From: an uncultured Bacilli bacterium
Lineage (GTDB): Bacteria > Bacillota_I > Bacilli_A > RFN20 > CAG-631
NCBI GenBank assembly: GCA_947599835.1
Contig: CANQFQ010000004.1
Span: 1 to 64,000, forward strand
DNA length: 64,000 bases
Direction of reading: 5' to 3'
The position numbers and the translations under genes are program-made. Each line of letters starts with the position of its first letter. Position 1 is the stretch's first letter. The notes under the pieces were generated by a model that was not told the origin of the DNA, did no database searches, and saw only the letters and a list, made by a program, of their open reading frames with translations. Positions 9,601 through 20,137 of this stretch are shown here, piece after piece.

Positions 9601-10201
9601 CGACAGCTTCCATATCAAGTAAAGAGGCTAATTCATCATAATCCCAAGTTTCAATCTTTTGAATTTCATGAGAAGTTCTAAAACCATCAAAGAAATGTAC
9701 GAATGGATAAGAAGCTTCAATTGCAGCTAAATGTGCAACAGGAGCTAAATCCATAACTTCTTGAACTGAATGTGAACATAACATTGCAACACCTGTTTGT
9801 CTTACTGCATAAATATCTTGGTGGTCACCAAAGATAGATAAAGATCTTGTTGCTAAAGCTCTTGCAGAAACATGAAAAACAACAGGTAATAATTCGCCAA
9901 CACATTTATACATGTTAGGAATCATAAGTAATAAGCCTTGTGAAGCTGTAAATGTTGAAGCAAGAGAACCTGCTTGTGCAGCTCCATGAACTGTACCTGC
10001 AGCACCTGCTTCAGATTGCATTTCTACAACTTTTACTTTTGTGTTAAATACATTTTTACGACCGGCTGCTGACCAAGCATCAATATATTCAGCCATCGTT
10101 GATGATGGAGTAATAGGAAAGATACCAGCAAATTCTGTAAAAGCATAGGCAACATGCGCAGCTGCGGTATTTCCATCCATCGAAACAAATTTTCTTGCCA
10201 T
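6674..10201 (-). CDS. nifJ: pyruvate:ferredoxin (flavodoxin) oxidoreductase
   Basis: 1175 aa from the ATG at 10201, chosen for the GAGGAGG site just upstream; an in-frame start 16 codons earlier lacks one. It converts pyruvate and CoA to acetyl-CoA and CO2 with reduced ferredoxin, the central anaerobic step. The single-chain domain order is complete: N-terminal pyruvate-binding domain (GIFPITPSS), transketolase-like and linker domains. Two 4Fe-4S sites follow (CIQCGRCVIVCP and CVGCGLCVAECP). The TPP domain has SGACAGCGETPYYR, GGDGWAYDIGYGG and DTEVYSNTGGQASKS, and the C-terminal region is present. It marks an anaerobic lifestyle. Confidence 0.97.
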   Translation of the reverse strand: MARKFVSMDGNTAAAHVAYAFTEFAGIFPITPSSTMAEYIDAWSAAGRKNVFNTKVKVVEMQSEAGAAGTVHGAAQAGSLASTFTASQGLLLMIPNMYKCVGELLPVVFHVSARALATRSLSIFGDHQDIYAVRQTGVAMLCSHSVQEVMDLAPVAHLAAIEASYPFVHFFDGFRTSHEIQKIETWDYDELASLLDMEAVEKFRKNALNPHSNPLTRGGAENDDIYFQGREAQNAHYNHVIEVVEKYMAKISELTGRKYAPFTYYGAENATDVIVAMGSVTEATKEVVDALNAKNKKVGLVKVHLYRPFSAKHLVSVLPTTVKRIAVLDRTKEMGATGEPLYLDVVAALKQMNRNNIMVIGGRYGLSSKDTQPKHIKSVYDFMKSSAAHTDFTVGINDDVTFKSIPVDDTFHVASNYTSCLFYGLGSDGTVSANKNSIKIIGDNTDLYAQAYFAYDSKKAGGATRSHLRFGKTPIHSTYYIEHADFISCSLDSYVFKYDMLKSLKKGGTFLLNTTFNSDELEAYLPNSFKKQLAEKKAKFYIIDATNIAHKIGMGRRTNTILQSAFFKLANIMPYDQAVELMKVAAKKSYGKKGEEIVKLNYLAIDKGGKVKRVRVKPEWKDLTVNKVERKSDDEYFDNYVEEINHLRGYDLPVSAFTKGDLLKGSMQPNITYREKRTIATEVPHWHKENCIQCGRCVIVCPHATIRAFLATEEEVANAPLDGREDVIPALGPNMAGLKFKIQVSPDNCVGCGLCVAECPGKGVDKKALSMVDVKQELHLSASADYYYNKIPYRSNYFNTNTFKGASFLKPYFEISGACAGCGETPYYRLISQLFGKDMLVGNATGCSSIYCGSVPSTPFVKDENGEGPAWSNSLFEDNAEYAYGMRIATDMKLNEIRNIIEANLEGCEPELKDILTQYLENQSNREITRGLKDRLLTLVKESKNEGIKALLDHRRDLVNKSIWSIGGDGWAYDIGYGGLDHVIACNENINILVLDTEVYSNTGGQASKSTQTGAIAKFAAAGKKTAKKDLASIAMAYGHVYVAQISMGANINQAIKALKEAESYNGPSLIIAYAPCIEHGIKGGLVNHQKSQRDATECGYWPIFRFDPRLEQEGKNPLQLDCKDPNFDKYFDYILSQTRYNQLPKVNPDNAQALLDANKAYSVRRWNKLKKMAE

Positions 10202-10499
10202 AATTTTCCTCCTCAATACAATATTTTTTATATATATAAAAAACACCACTAGTAATTATACTACTTTCTTATGTTATTTTCATCTAAAAATATATTTTTT
10301 TCTTTAAAAAACATTTATTTTAACACTTTTTTTGGTTCATAAAGTAATCATTATCATCATTTGTCGTCGTCTTATCCTATGACTAGCATCGAAAACTAAG
10401 TACAATCCATCGTTTTCAATCGAAAATTAGCTAATCAATGAGGTGTTAAAAAAAACATTAAAAATTAGATGAAAATCATATAATAAAATGGTGATATTT
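10202..10499. other. divergent intergenic region between nifJ and alr
   Basis: On the minus strand a TATAAT is found at 10260-10255 for nifJ, with only a weak ATGAAA -35 17 bp upstream. On the plus strand a TATAAT at 10479-10484 lies just before alr, giving a very short leader. The middle has repeated ATCGAAAA(C/T)TA motifs around 10388-10430 with an intervening GTTTTC, which form a small inverted repeat of unknown role. Confidence 0.4.
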
Positions 10500-11513
10500 A
10501 TGAAAAAAGCTTTTGTTCAAATTAATTTAGATGCTATTTTATATAATTATCGGCATTTAGTATGTCAATATCATAAACCCGTCATTGCAGTGATTAAAGA
10601 TAATGCTTATGGCATGGGGGCTATTCAAGTCGCCCATCAATTAAAAAATGAACCCGGTATTATTTTTGCTGTAAAAGATTTTGATGAAGCCATCGAATTA
10701 AGAAATGCGAAAATATCGAACGATATATTGGTTTTAGGAGTTTTTGAAAAAAAAGATCTGGATTTGGCTTTGCATTATCGATTAACCGTGGTCGTACATA
10801 CATTGCAACAACTAGAGGACCTCAAAGATAGCTATCTTCCTTTTCATTTAAAAATCAATACTGGAATGAATCGATTAGGCCTTTCTGTCGATGATTTTAA
10901 CCTTGCATATCAAACCATTAACGAAAATCAAAATCAGTATCAGTTGAAAGGAATTATGACGCATTTTGCTACAGCGGATCTTCATCATCAACAATATCAT
11001 TTATTTGTTGAAACTTTAAAAAAGATAGATAGAAGTGACTTAATGATTCATTGTTTAAGTTCTAATTCGTTATTTGAAGAAGATTTTACAACGCATTTAA
11101 GAGTGGGTATTAAATTATATGGCTTTTCTGAAAGAAGCTCATTATATAAAAGTGCTTTAGAACTTTACGCGCCTATCGTTTATAAAACTTCCGTTAAAAA
11201 GGGTAGTTTTGTGGGATATGATTTTAATTATCAAGTGCCAGAAGATGGATTTTTATATGTTTTACCTTTAGGTTATTCCAATGGCTGGGGAAGGTTTGTA
11301 AAAAGCTATGCTTATCTAAACGATGTCTATTTAGTACAAGCAGGAAACATCTCCATGGATTATAGTGTTTACTATACGCAAGAAGACATCAAAAAAGATA
11401 CGATTTTAGAATTAATTGGCATGCATATTCCTTTAGAACACCTCGCCGATTTAAATCGTATCAGTTTATATCAAATATTAACAAATTTACGAGTAGAACG
11501 ATATTATTTATGA
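10500..11513 (+). CDS. alr: alanine racemase
   Basis: 337 aa from the ATG at 10500; GGTGAT at 10490-10495 favours this over an ATG 12 bases earlier. It interconverts L- and D-alanine for peptidoglycan. PLP-binding Lys is in AVIKDNAYGMG (residue about 33). The second catalytic region is present as LPLGYSNGWGR with its Tyr, and a NISMDYS segment matches the CMDQ region. Somewhat shorter than the usual 360-390 aa. The last 10 bases overlap the convergent rlmH gene. Confidence 0.92.
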   Translation: MKKAFVQINLDAILYNYRHLVCQYHKPVIAVIKDNAYGMGAIQVAHQLKNEPGIIFAVKDFDEAIELRNAKISNDILVLGVFEKKDLDLALHYRLTVVVHTLQQLEDLKDSYLPFHLKINTGMNRLGLSVDDFNLAYQTINENQNQYQLKGIMTHFATADLHHQQYHLFVETLKKIDRSDLMIHCLSSNSLFEEDFTTHLRVGIKLYGFSERSSLYKSALELYAPIVYKTSVKKGSFVGYDFNYQVPEDGFLYVLPLGYSNGWGRFVKSYAYLNDVYLVQAGNISMDYSVYYTQEDIKKDTILELIGMHIPLEHLADLNRISLYQILTNLRVERYYL

Positions 11514-11950
11514 TATTTAGTATGATTTAAAATGCTATAAGCACGATAAATTTGCTCTAATAAAATCACGCGTGTCATTTGATGTGTAAAAGTCATTTTA
11601 GAAAGACTCATAGAAAAATCAAATGGCATCTGTTCGGATAATCCCCAAGGACCTCCAATAACAAAAGTAATGTCACTATTTTTATACAAAGTAATGGATT
11701 CTATTTTTTTAGATAGTTCTACACTATCTAACATTTGACCTTGAATGGCCAAAGTAATCACATAACCTTTGCAATATTTTTGAATTTCTTTATTTTCTTC
11801 TTGCATTGCCAAATGAGGGTTTTCTTGAAGAGATTCTTTGATTTCAAAAATTTCAATTTTAGTATATTTACTTAAGCGTTTTAGATATTCATTAGCCGCT
11901 TCTTGTAAATATTTTTCTTTTAGATTTCCAACACAAACTAGGCGAATCAT
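11504..11950 (-). CDS. rlmH: 23S rRNA (pseudouridine-1915-N3)-methyltransferase RlmH
   Basis: 148 aa from the ATG at 11950, preceded by AGGAG on the minus strand; a longer frame upstream has no ribosome site and would overlap the exonuclease gene widely. The SPOUT signature FVIGGPWGLSEQM and the terminal LLEQIYRAYSILNHTKYHK are diagnostic. It overlaps the exonuclease gene by 4 bases (ATGA-type coupling) and alr by 10 bases, tail to tail. Confidence 0.94.
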   Translation of the reverse strand: MIRLVCVGNLKEKYLQEAANEYLKRLSKYTKIEIFEIKESLQENPHLAMQEENKEIQKYCKGYVITLAIQGQMLDSVELSKKIESITLYKNSDITFVIGGPWGLSEQMPFDFSMSLSKMTFTHQMTRVILLEQIYRAYSILNHTKYHK

Positions 11951-12471
11951 GTGAGAACTCCTTGTGTAGCATTTAAATAATCTAAAATATAAAGAATGGC
12001 ATGACAATCAATTAATGAATTATGAAAATCAAATTCATTAAAGCCTAAAGATTGTGCTACTTTAGATAATTTTAAATATTTAGGATTCAATCTTTCTTTG
12101 ACTATCTCTTGGACATCCCGCCAATTTAATTGATTCGGATAATGATATTTTTCAAACATTAAAGAAATTATTTTTTTATCAAAGTCATATCCATAAGCAT
12201 AAATAATATCGGCATCGTGAATATCTTGATAAATTTGTTTGACCATTCTTCTTTCAGTCATTCCTTCTTGCTTTAGTTTAGAGATTGTAAGATGGGTTAT
12301 TTTTTGAACAATAGGTGGAATTAAATTTACATTTCGATTGAAATAATTGACTTCTCTTTGTTGACCTTTTTCTATAATAATTGCTGAAAATTGAGTGATT
12401 TTTAATTCATTATTGGCTTTGACTGAATTTCCCTCAATATCTAAAATAACAATTTTATCGTAATTAAACAT
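11947..12471 (-). CDS. DnaQ-like DEDDh 3'-5' exonuclease domain protein
   Basis: 174 aa. Exonuclease motifs are visible: ExoI as ILDIEGN (Asp and Glu near residues 11 and 13), ExoII around AYGYDFDKKII, and ExoIII as HNSLIDCHAILYIL with the His and Asp of the DEDDh class. Stand-alone proteins of this size act as RNases or DNA exonucleases; substrate is unknown. Coupled to rlmH by a 4-base overlap and preceded by nagA 18 bases away. Confidence 0.8.
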   Translation of the reverse strand: MFNYDKIVILDIEGNSVKANNELKITQFSAIIIEKGQQREVNYFNRNVNLIPPIVQKITHLTISKLKQEGMTERRMVKQIYQDIHDADIIYAYGYDFDKKIISLMFEKYHYPNQLNWRDVQEIVKERLNPKYLKLSKVAQSLGFNEFDFHNSLIDCHAILYILDYLNATQGVLT

Positions 12472-12489
12472 AGTAAATCCAACTTTCGA

Positions 12490-13629
12490 CTAACGAACTT
12501 TTTGACCTTCTTTGAAAACGGCGAGTAAATCTAAAGTTTTAGCATCTAGACAGACTAAATCAGCTAATTTATTTTTGGCAATCACGCCTCTATCTTTTAA
12601 ATGAAGACATCTAGCTTGATTGGTAGAACTAGCTTTGGCTAGGCCTATCAAATCAATGTCGGCAAAGTCAGCTAAATTTTTAATTGCTTGCGACATCGTA
12701 AGTAGTGATCCAGCTAAAGGTCCTGTGGTTAAATAAGCAGCGCCATCTCTTTTAACAACATCCAAACCTCCAAGAATAAAGTGGTCTTCTTTACTATGTT
12801 TTCCACTTAAGGAATCAGTAACAATCATAAAACGGTCAGGACCGACAATTTTATAAGTCGTTCGAACGACATCTCGATGAATATGAATGCCATCCAAAAT
12901 CATTTCAGTAAATAATTGATCAAAATAGAAAGCAGCGGTTACAACGCCAGGATTACGATGATGGTGGCCACTCATAGCATTATGGGTATGTGTTGTACTC
13001 GCAAGTCCGTAAGGAATTGCGGCTTCGATTTGTGAAAATGTAGCATCTGTATGTCCTGCTGAGCAAACAATTCCATTTTGGGTAGCAAATTGGATAAACT
13101 CTAAAGCATTTTCTTTTTCAGGAGCTAAAGAAATATAGCGAATATTTTTCTTAGAAGCCTTCATCATTTTTTGCAATTGTTCAATGTTCGGATCGGCAAT
13201 AAATTTTTCATTTTGCGCTCCTTTATATTTTAAAGCAATATAAGGACCTTCAAGATGAATTCCGAGTAAAGAAGGAATTGCTTTTTTAGCTTTTGCTACA
13301 GTTTTACAAACTTTTAATAAGGAGTTTAAATCAGCCGTTAATGTGGTTGCAAGAAAACTTGTTGTACCTTCATCAAGTAAAGATTCAGCAATGATCTTAA
13401 GTTGCTCTTCATCAGCGGTCATAAAGTCATAACCAGCTGAACCATGAATATGAAGGTCAATGAAACCCGGCATTAAAATATTTCCTTTTAAATCGATGAC
13501 TTCTTGATTTTTATTTTCTTCTACATAAGGAACTTGGCTTACTTTGACTATTTTTTTATTTTCAATTTCTAGATAGCCATTTTCAATGACTTTTTTATTT
13601 GTAACAATTTTTGCGTTTTTTAAAATCAT
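12490..13629 (-). CDS. nagA: N-acetylglucosamine-6-phosphate deacetylase
   Basis: 379 aa, normal length. An amidohydrolase TIM-barrel with PGFIDLHIHGSAGYDFM (metal-binding His-x-His), HLEGPYIALKYKGAQN, SAGHTDATFSQ, HTHNAMSG and the catalytic Asp in VTDS. It removes acetate from GlcNAc-6-P, feeding glycolysis and cell-wall precursor recycling. The usual partner nagB is not in this window. First gene of a probable nagA-exonuclease-rlmH unit. Confidence 0.94.
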   Translation of the reverse strand: MILKNAKIVTNKKVIENGYLEIENKKIVKVSQVPYVEENKNQEVIDLKGNILMPGFIDLHIHGSAGYDFMTADEEQLKIIAESLLDEGTTSFLATTLTADLNSLLKVCKTVAKAKKAIPSLLGIHLEGPYIALKYKGAQNEKFIADPNIEQLQKMMKASKKNIRYISLAPEKENALEFIQFATQNGIVCSAGHTDATFSQIEAAIPYGLASTTHTHNAMSGHHHRNPGVVTAAFYFDQLFTEMILDGIHIHRDVVRTTYKIVGPDRFMIVTDSLSGKHSKEDHFILGGLDVVKRDGAAYLTTGPLAGSLLTMSQAIKNLADFADIDLIGLAKASSTNQARCLHLKDRGVIAKNKLADLVCLDAKTLDLLAVFKEGQKVR

Positions 13630-13721
13630 AATTCTTCACCCAAAAACATTATAACCTTTTTTTTAAAAATAAAAAGCCATTTTAAATACTTTCATGTATA
13701 ATATAAGCGGTGATATTAAAA

Positions 13722-14375
13722 ATGGAAAAAGTGATCTTTCAATTATATAAGCATTTTATTGATCGCATGAATGAATTTTATCAAGAAAATGAAACGATTC
13801 AAGAAAGTGATATTGTTTTTGTTGGCGATTCAATTATAGAAATGCTCGATGTTAAGCAACTTCAATTACCATCTTATCGCATTTATAATCGTGGTATCAT
13901 AAGTGATAAAAGCGCGGGGGTCTTGATGTCTTTTGATGATCGTGTGCTAGCTCTTCGTCCTAAAGTGGTTGTCTTATTAATTGGGTCCAATGATATTTGT
14001 GATGGATATTTAATCAAACAAATTAAGCAAAATATCGAAGATATAATTTTAAAATTAAAAAAAGCCAAGATTCAGTTTGTTTTATTGACCTGCCTTCCTC
14101 CATGTTATGATTATAGCGCTAAGCATGTGGATCCCATCTATGGAAATTGTAGAAATATTTTGAAAATGCAAGAATTAAATCAAGAGATTATTTCTTTTGA
14201 AAAACGATATGATCATGTTCATGTTGTGGATGCATTTCACATTTACGCAAATGAAAAGTTATCTTTAGATAGTAAGGATACTTTAGATGGAGTACATTTA
14301 ACTCCTATGGCTTATGAAAAATTATTTAAGGTTTTAAAACCTTTATTAATTCAATTAATGAAAGGAGAAAAATAA
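13722..14375 (+). CDS. SGNH/GDSL-family hydrolase
   Basis: 217 aa from the ATG at 13722, chosen because GCGGTGAT lies 8-15 bases upstream. Block I FVGDSIIEML holds the catalytic Ser, block III is VLLIGSNDICDG (Asn), and block V is DTLDGVHLTPMAYEKL with Asp and His. Likely a platelet-activating-factor acetylhydrolase-like esterase acting on acetylated sugars or lipids. No signal peptide, so probably cytoplasmic. A TATAAT at 13697-13702 is a candidate -10. The next gene starts 1 base after its stop. Confidence 0.85.
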   Translation: MEKVIFQLYKHFIDRMNEFYQENETIQESDIVFVGDSIIEMLDVKQLQLPSYRIYNRGIISDKSAGVLMSFDDRVLALRPKVVVLLIGSNDICDGYLIKQIKQNIEDIILKLKKAKIQFVLLTCLPPCYDYSAKHVDPIYGNCRNILKMQELNQEIISFEKRYDHVHVVDAFHIYANEKLSLDSKDTLDGVHLTPMAYEKLFKVLKPLLIQLMKGEK

Positions 14376-14376
14376 A

Positions 14377-14762
14377 ATGATTTTTAAGGTCCCTTTATTA
14401 TGGTTATGGATCGTTTTATTCGTTGTACTGATGGTTGTGTTAGGTGTTTTCATTTTGATGATTGTCCGGCACATGAAAACGAAAAAACAATATCAACAAG
14501 AGCAAGAAGTGATTGATAATTATTATGTTAACATTATAGAAAGTGTTGGTGGAATCAATAATATTTTAAAAGTTGAAGCTTTACAATCAAGACTCAGTTT
14601 TTATTTAAAAGACCAAAGTTTATTACAAAGTGAAAAATTAAAAGAAATTCATATTCATGGAATTGTTAAAACTTCCAAAAAAATAACATTAGTGGTGGGA
14701 GAAATGGCAGTAAAATATGCCACGAATATACAAAAAGAAATGGAGCAAGGAGGAAACAAATA

Positions 14763-14763
<1 letters not shown>
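14377..14763 (+). CDS. membrane-anchored EIIB(glucose)-like domain without phospho-cysteine
   Basis: 128 aa. One N-terminal membrane helix (residues 5-31) is followed by a charged linker and a domain (residues 52-120) that matches the glucose-family PTS EIIB fold: ESVGGINNIL, VEALQSRLSF, then KLKEIHIHGIVK and VVGEMAVKYATNIQKEM. In active EIIB the second motif reads DACxTRLR; here Leu 69 replaces the phospho-acceptor Cys. Phosphotransfer is therefore not expected, and a sensing or scaffolding role is inferred. Its stop overlaps the dut start (TAATG). Confidence 0.65.
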
Positions 14764-17425
<2,662 letters not shown>

Positions 17426-17429
<4 letters not shown>

Positions 17430-18028
17430 AAAATAATTATGAAGAATTCATGGATAAAATAAATGAAATTAAAAAATTAAAAGAAAAGCCAACCCTTTTA
17501 TTGCATACATGTTGTGCTTTATGTTTTAGTAGTGCATATTTGCAATTAAAGGATTATTTTAAAATAACTGTCTTTTTTTATAATCCAAATATTTATCCAT
17601 TAGAAGAATATGAAAAACGTAAGCAAGAAGTTTTAAGGATGATCCAAATTTTTAATAATGAATATCATACCGAAGTACAATTTATTGAAAAAATCGATAC
17701 CTTTGATGATTATAAAAGCAAAAAAATTCATTCAAAAGGCTGCTTAGACTGTTTTCATTTAAGATTATTAAAATCTTTTATGTATGCCAATGAAAATCAT
17801 TTTGATTATATGACAACGACACTTACGGTAGGTAGACTTAAAAATTCAAAGTTATTAAATCAAATAGGTCAATCCCTACAATCCATGTTTGATCCTACCC
17901 AATATTTAATCAGTGATTTTAAGAAAAATGGGGGCATTGATTTGAGTTTGCAGTGTAAAGAAAAATATCATATCTATGCCCAATGTTATTGTGGTTGTGA
18001 ACCTTATTATCAAGAAAAATCTCAATAA
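17426..18028 (+). CDS. queH: epoxyqueuosine reductase QueH
   Basis: 200 aa. QueH is the non-QueG enzyme that reduces epoxyqueuosine to queuosine in tRNA and binds a 4Fe-4S cluster and a second metal. The N-terminal HTCCALC pair of cysteines, FFYNPNIYPLEEYEKRK, and later Cys residues (KGCLDCFHLRL, QCYCGCEPYY) are typical. ATGA overlap with queA. With tgt and queA this completes the tRNA-modifying end of the pathway; precursor-making genes are not in the window. Confidence 0.93.
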
Positions 18029-18054
18029 ATGGACATTCTTTATAAAATTTTTAG

Positions 18055-18084
18055 GCAAGTAAAGAAATTTATTTGCTTTTTTTT
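18055..18084 (+). terminator. rho-independent terminator after queH
   Basis: GCAAGTAAA (18055-18063) pairs with TTTATTTGC (18068-18076) with one G-T wobble, a 4-base loop and an eight-T run. It closes the tgt-queA-queH transcript. Confidence 0.85.
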
Positions 18085-18223
18085 TAAAAGTCTTTGTTTT
18101 CTCATTGATTTCATCTTTTTTGATAAAATGTGTTTCTTTTTTTGAAAAAGTGAATAGTATAGTAATAAAATGGCACAAAAAAAAGGAAAATATAGGAATT
18201 TTTAAGCAGGAAAGTAGCTTGCA

Positions 18224-18254
18224 ATTGACAAAGTCGGGGGGGGTATGGTATCAT
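18224..18254 (+). promoter_or_regulatory. promoter with G9 tract in the spacer, distal to the capsule locus
   Basis: A consensus TTGACA (18224-18229) is followed by AAGTC, nine G (18235-18243) and then TATGGTATCAT. The -10 could be TATGGT at 18244 (spacer 14) or TATCAT at 18249 (spacer 19), neither at the optimal 17. A homopolymer in a spacer can gain or lose bases in replication and so alter promoter strength. A near-identical element is at 34453. Confidence 0.65.
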
Positions 18255-18484
18255 AGAAATGTTATTTTTTATGGAAAAAAAGATATTTTTAGGATACCAT
18301 TTGATGATTTTCGGTCGATTTTTTGAAAAAACTCATTTTTTAAAGATTCTATCGAAAAAATAGGCTTATTTTTATAAAATGATATAAGAAAAACTATCGA
18401 TTTTTTCAATAAAAATAATCAAAAGATATTTTTTTTGATGTAATTTGCTATTTTTGTAGAGAAATACATATTTTTCCAAAAAGA

Positions 18485-18513
18485 TTGCATTTGATTGCAA
18501 AAATAGGTATAAT
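18485..18513 (+). promoter_or_regulatory. sigma-A type promoter, capsule locus leader
   Basis: TTGCAT (18485-18490), a 17-bp spacer and a perfect TATAAT (18508-18513). Transcription would start near 18520 and give a leader of about 470 bases before the first capsule gene. The leader begins with the palindrome and the attenuator-like hairpin listed next. Confidence 0.65.
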
Positions 18514-18530
18514 CTAAATGTCATTAAAAT

Positions 18531-18556
18531 TAATATATATATGCTTATATATATTA
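18531..18556. repeat. perfect A/T inverted repeat in capsule leader
   Basis: TAATATATATA-TGCT-TATATATATTA, 11-bp arms and a 4-base loop, about 10 bases after the expected start of transcription from the 18485 promoter. It would form a 5' hairpin in the RNA or an operator in DNA. Confidence 0.5.
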
Positions 18557-18575
18557 GATGGGGAGCATGAAATTT

Positions 18576-18722
18576 ATGATAATACCGATCAACAGGCGGA
18601 ATGCGTTGATTTTACGGAAAAATTTGAAGCGAAGAAACGCATTCTTTGTTTTTTGTTTTGACCTGTTTATGATTAATGATAAAATTTTAAGTATCCAAGA
18701 TGACAGCATCATGAATCTATAA
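18576..18722 (+). CDS. possible leader ORF inside the capsule leader
   Basis: 48 codons from ATG 18576, or 51 from 18567. GGGGAG at 18560-18565 is 10 bases from the second ATG. The product is basic in its first half (NRRNALILRKNLKRRN) with a short Phe-rich hydrophobic stretch, and resembles nothing I recognise. It overlaps the hairpin at 18599-18644, so translation would affect folding, as expected in attenuation. It could equally be chance. Confidence 0.3.
   Translation: MIIPINRRNALILRKNLKRRNAFFVFCFDLFMINDKILSIQDDSIMNL
18599..18660 (+). terminator. attenuator-like hairpin with U-rich tail in the capsule leader
   Basis: GAATGCGTT (18599-18607) pairs perfectly with AACGCATTC (18636-18644), with an inner ATTTT/AAAAT stem in the loop, followed by a T-rich tail (TTTGTTTTTTGTTTTG). 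It lies 80-140 bases into the leader. This is the layout of a transcription attenuator. The loop is longer than in a standard terminator, so strength is uncertain. Confidence 0.4.
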
Positions 18723-18886
18723 ATTTACTGCGAGATTCATGAAAAACGAATCATTGTCAAGTTATTTTAAAATGTAAAAAAATGACAAAAATCTCATAAA
18801 TTCGATTAAATTGGAAATTTTTATTGGAATAATTCAAAAATAATACAAAAATTTTAAGCGAATTTCACTTTTATATCATGAAATCA

Positions 18887-18916
18887 TTGACATTTTGCTA
18901 GTTATATAGCAATAAT
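18887..18916 (+). promoter_or_regulatory. promoter with overlapping inverted repeat before the sugar kinase
   Basis: TTGACA (18887-18892) with a plausible AATAAT -10 at 18911-18916 (18-bp spacer). The spacer holds the inverted repeat TTGCTA-GTTATA-TAGCAA (18895-18912), placed where a bound protein would block polymerase. The first structural gene starts at 18994. Confidence 0.45.
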
Positions 18917-18993
18917 AGCAAAGGTCATATCGTTTGACTTCTTTTTGTTTTCTATATATATGTGCTTTTTTATTTTTAGGGGAGAGGGGAATT

Positions 18994-20118
18994 ATGGTTT
19001 TACCAGATAATTTAAAAAATATTATTACAGAATATTTTGATCCAAATAAAATCGTGGATATTAAAACAATCAACCAAGGACATATCAATTCTACGTATCT
19101 TGTAGAATTACCAGAATGTACTTATATTTTGCAAAAAATTAACGATTTTGTTTTTAATAATCCGTATGGAGTAATGCATAATATCGAAACGATTACAAAA
19201 TACATTAAAAAGAAAGTCATTTATTTAGGAAAAGATCCGAATCGTTCTTTATTAAATATTGTATTGTCTTCAAGTGATCAAAGCATCGTTTTTATGGATG
19301 ATGCTTATTGGCGTTGTTTCCAATATATTAAAAATGCTACTACCTATGATATCGTACCTTCAAAAGAAGTGTTTGAAGAAGTCGGTAGAGCCGTTGGAGA
19401 ATTTCAAACGCTTCTTTGTCATTTCCCCATACAAATTTTAGATGAAACAATTAAACATTTTCATGATACTCCTTTTCGTTATGCTCATTTTTTAGAAACT
19501 ATACGAAGAAATAAATATCATAGAGCAGAAGAATGTCAAGAAGAAATCCAATTTTTCCAAAAAAATGAGGGGATTTATGACCTCATTAGTAACAAACTCA
19601 AAAATAATATTATTCCTTATCGTGTAAATCATAATGACACCAAAATTAATAATGTCATGATTGATAATAAGACACAAAAAGCTTTGTGTTTGATTGATTT
19701 AGATACGGTGATGAAAGGAACATTACTCTATGATTATGGTGATGCATTAAGATTAGGGGCATCCACAGCAAGAGAAGATGAAGTTGATCTTTCTAAAGTT
19801 GCTATCGACTTAGAGTTATTTGAATATTTTACAAGAGGATTTTTAAAAGAAGTAAAGTCGATTATTACCCCGAATGAAATAAAAGGCTTGTATGAGGGCT
19901 ATTTGTTAATGACAATTGAAGTCGCTATGAGATTTCTTGATGACTTTATTGGTGGGGATAAATATTTTAAAACAGAATATGAAAAGCATAATTTAGATAG
20001 ATGCAGAAATCAAATCAAACTCGTTGAAGAAATCATGTATCATAAGGAACAACTTTTACAAATCATTGTCAATGTGTTAAAAGAATTAGAATATCCAGAT
20101 GAATATTGTGTTGCATAA
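18994..20118 (+). CDS. APH-fold sugar kinase, N-acetylhexosamine 1-kinase (NahK)-like
   Basis: 374 aa from the ATG at 18994, chosen for GGGGAGAGGGG just upstream. The fold is that of aminoglycoside phosphotransferases, but the sequence follows NahK: QGHINSTYLV, YILQKIN, NPYGVMHNIETIT, catalytic VNHNDTKINNV, and metal-binding IDLDTVMKGTLLYDYGDALR. NahK phosphorylates GlcNAc or GalNAc at C1. Here it would feed sugar-1-phosphate to nucleotide-sugar synthesis for the capsule genes that follow. The stop region overlaps a weak upstream frame of the next gene, whose own start is at 20138. Confidence 0.82.
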   Translation: MVLPDNLKNIITEYFDPNKIVDIKTINQGHINSTYLVELPECTYILQKINDFVFNNPYGVMHNIETITKYIKKKVIYLGKDPNRSLLNIVLSSSDQSIVFMDDAYWRCFQYIKNATTYDIVPSKEVFEEVGRAVGEFQTLLCHFPIQILDETIKHFHDTPFRYAHFLETIRRNKYHRAEECQEEIQFFQKNEGIYDLISNKLKNNIIPYRVNHNDTKINNVMIDNKTQKALCLIDLDTVMKGTLLYDYGDALRLGASTAREDEVDLSKVAIDLELFEYFTRGFLKEVKSIITPNEIKGLYEGYLLMTIEVAMRFLDDFIGGDKYFKTEYEKHNLDRCRNQIKLVEEIMYHKEQLLQIIVNVLKELEYPDEYCVA

Positions 20119-20137
20119 AAAGAGGGGTAATTCGTAT

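Larger units (their letters stand above)
18085..18993. other. 900-bp regulatory region ahead of the capsule locus
   Basis: No convincing long gene. A 73-codon frame at 18105-18326 runs straight through the poly-G promoter and looks accidental. The stretch holds at least two good promoter sequences, a perfect A/T palindrome, a possible attenuator with small ORF, and an inverted repeat over a further promoter, each listed separately. Transcripts into the capsule genes would have leaders of about 80 to 740 bases. Confidence 0.6.

Noticed and set aside
9496-9681. Plus-strand frame within nifJ, and similar frames opposite other real genes
   Set aside because: Antisense shadow of a strongly conserved enzyme gene with no start signals.
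18105-18326. 73-codon plus-strand frame upstream of the capsule locus
   Set aside because: Runs through the poly-G promoter, has no ribosome site and no protein-like character.
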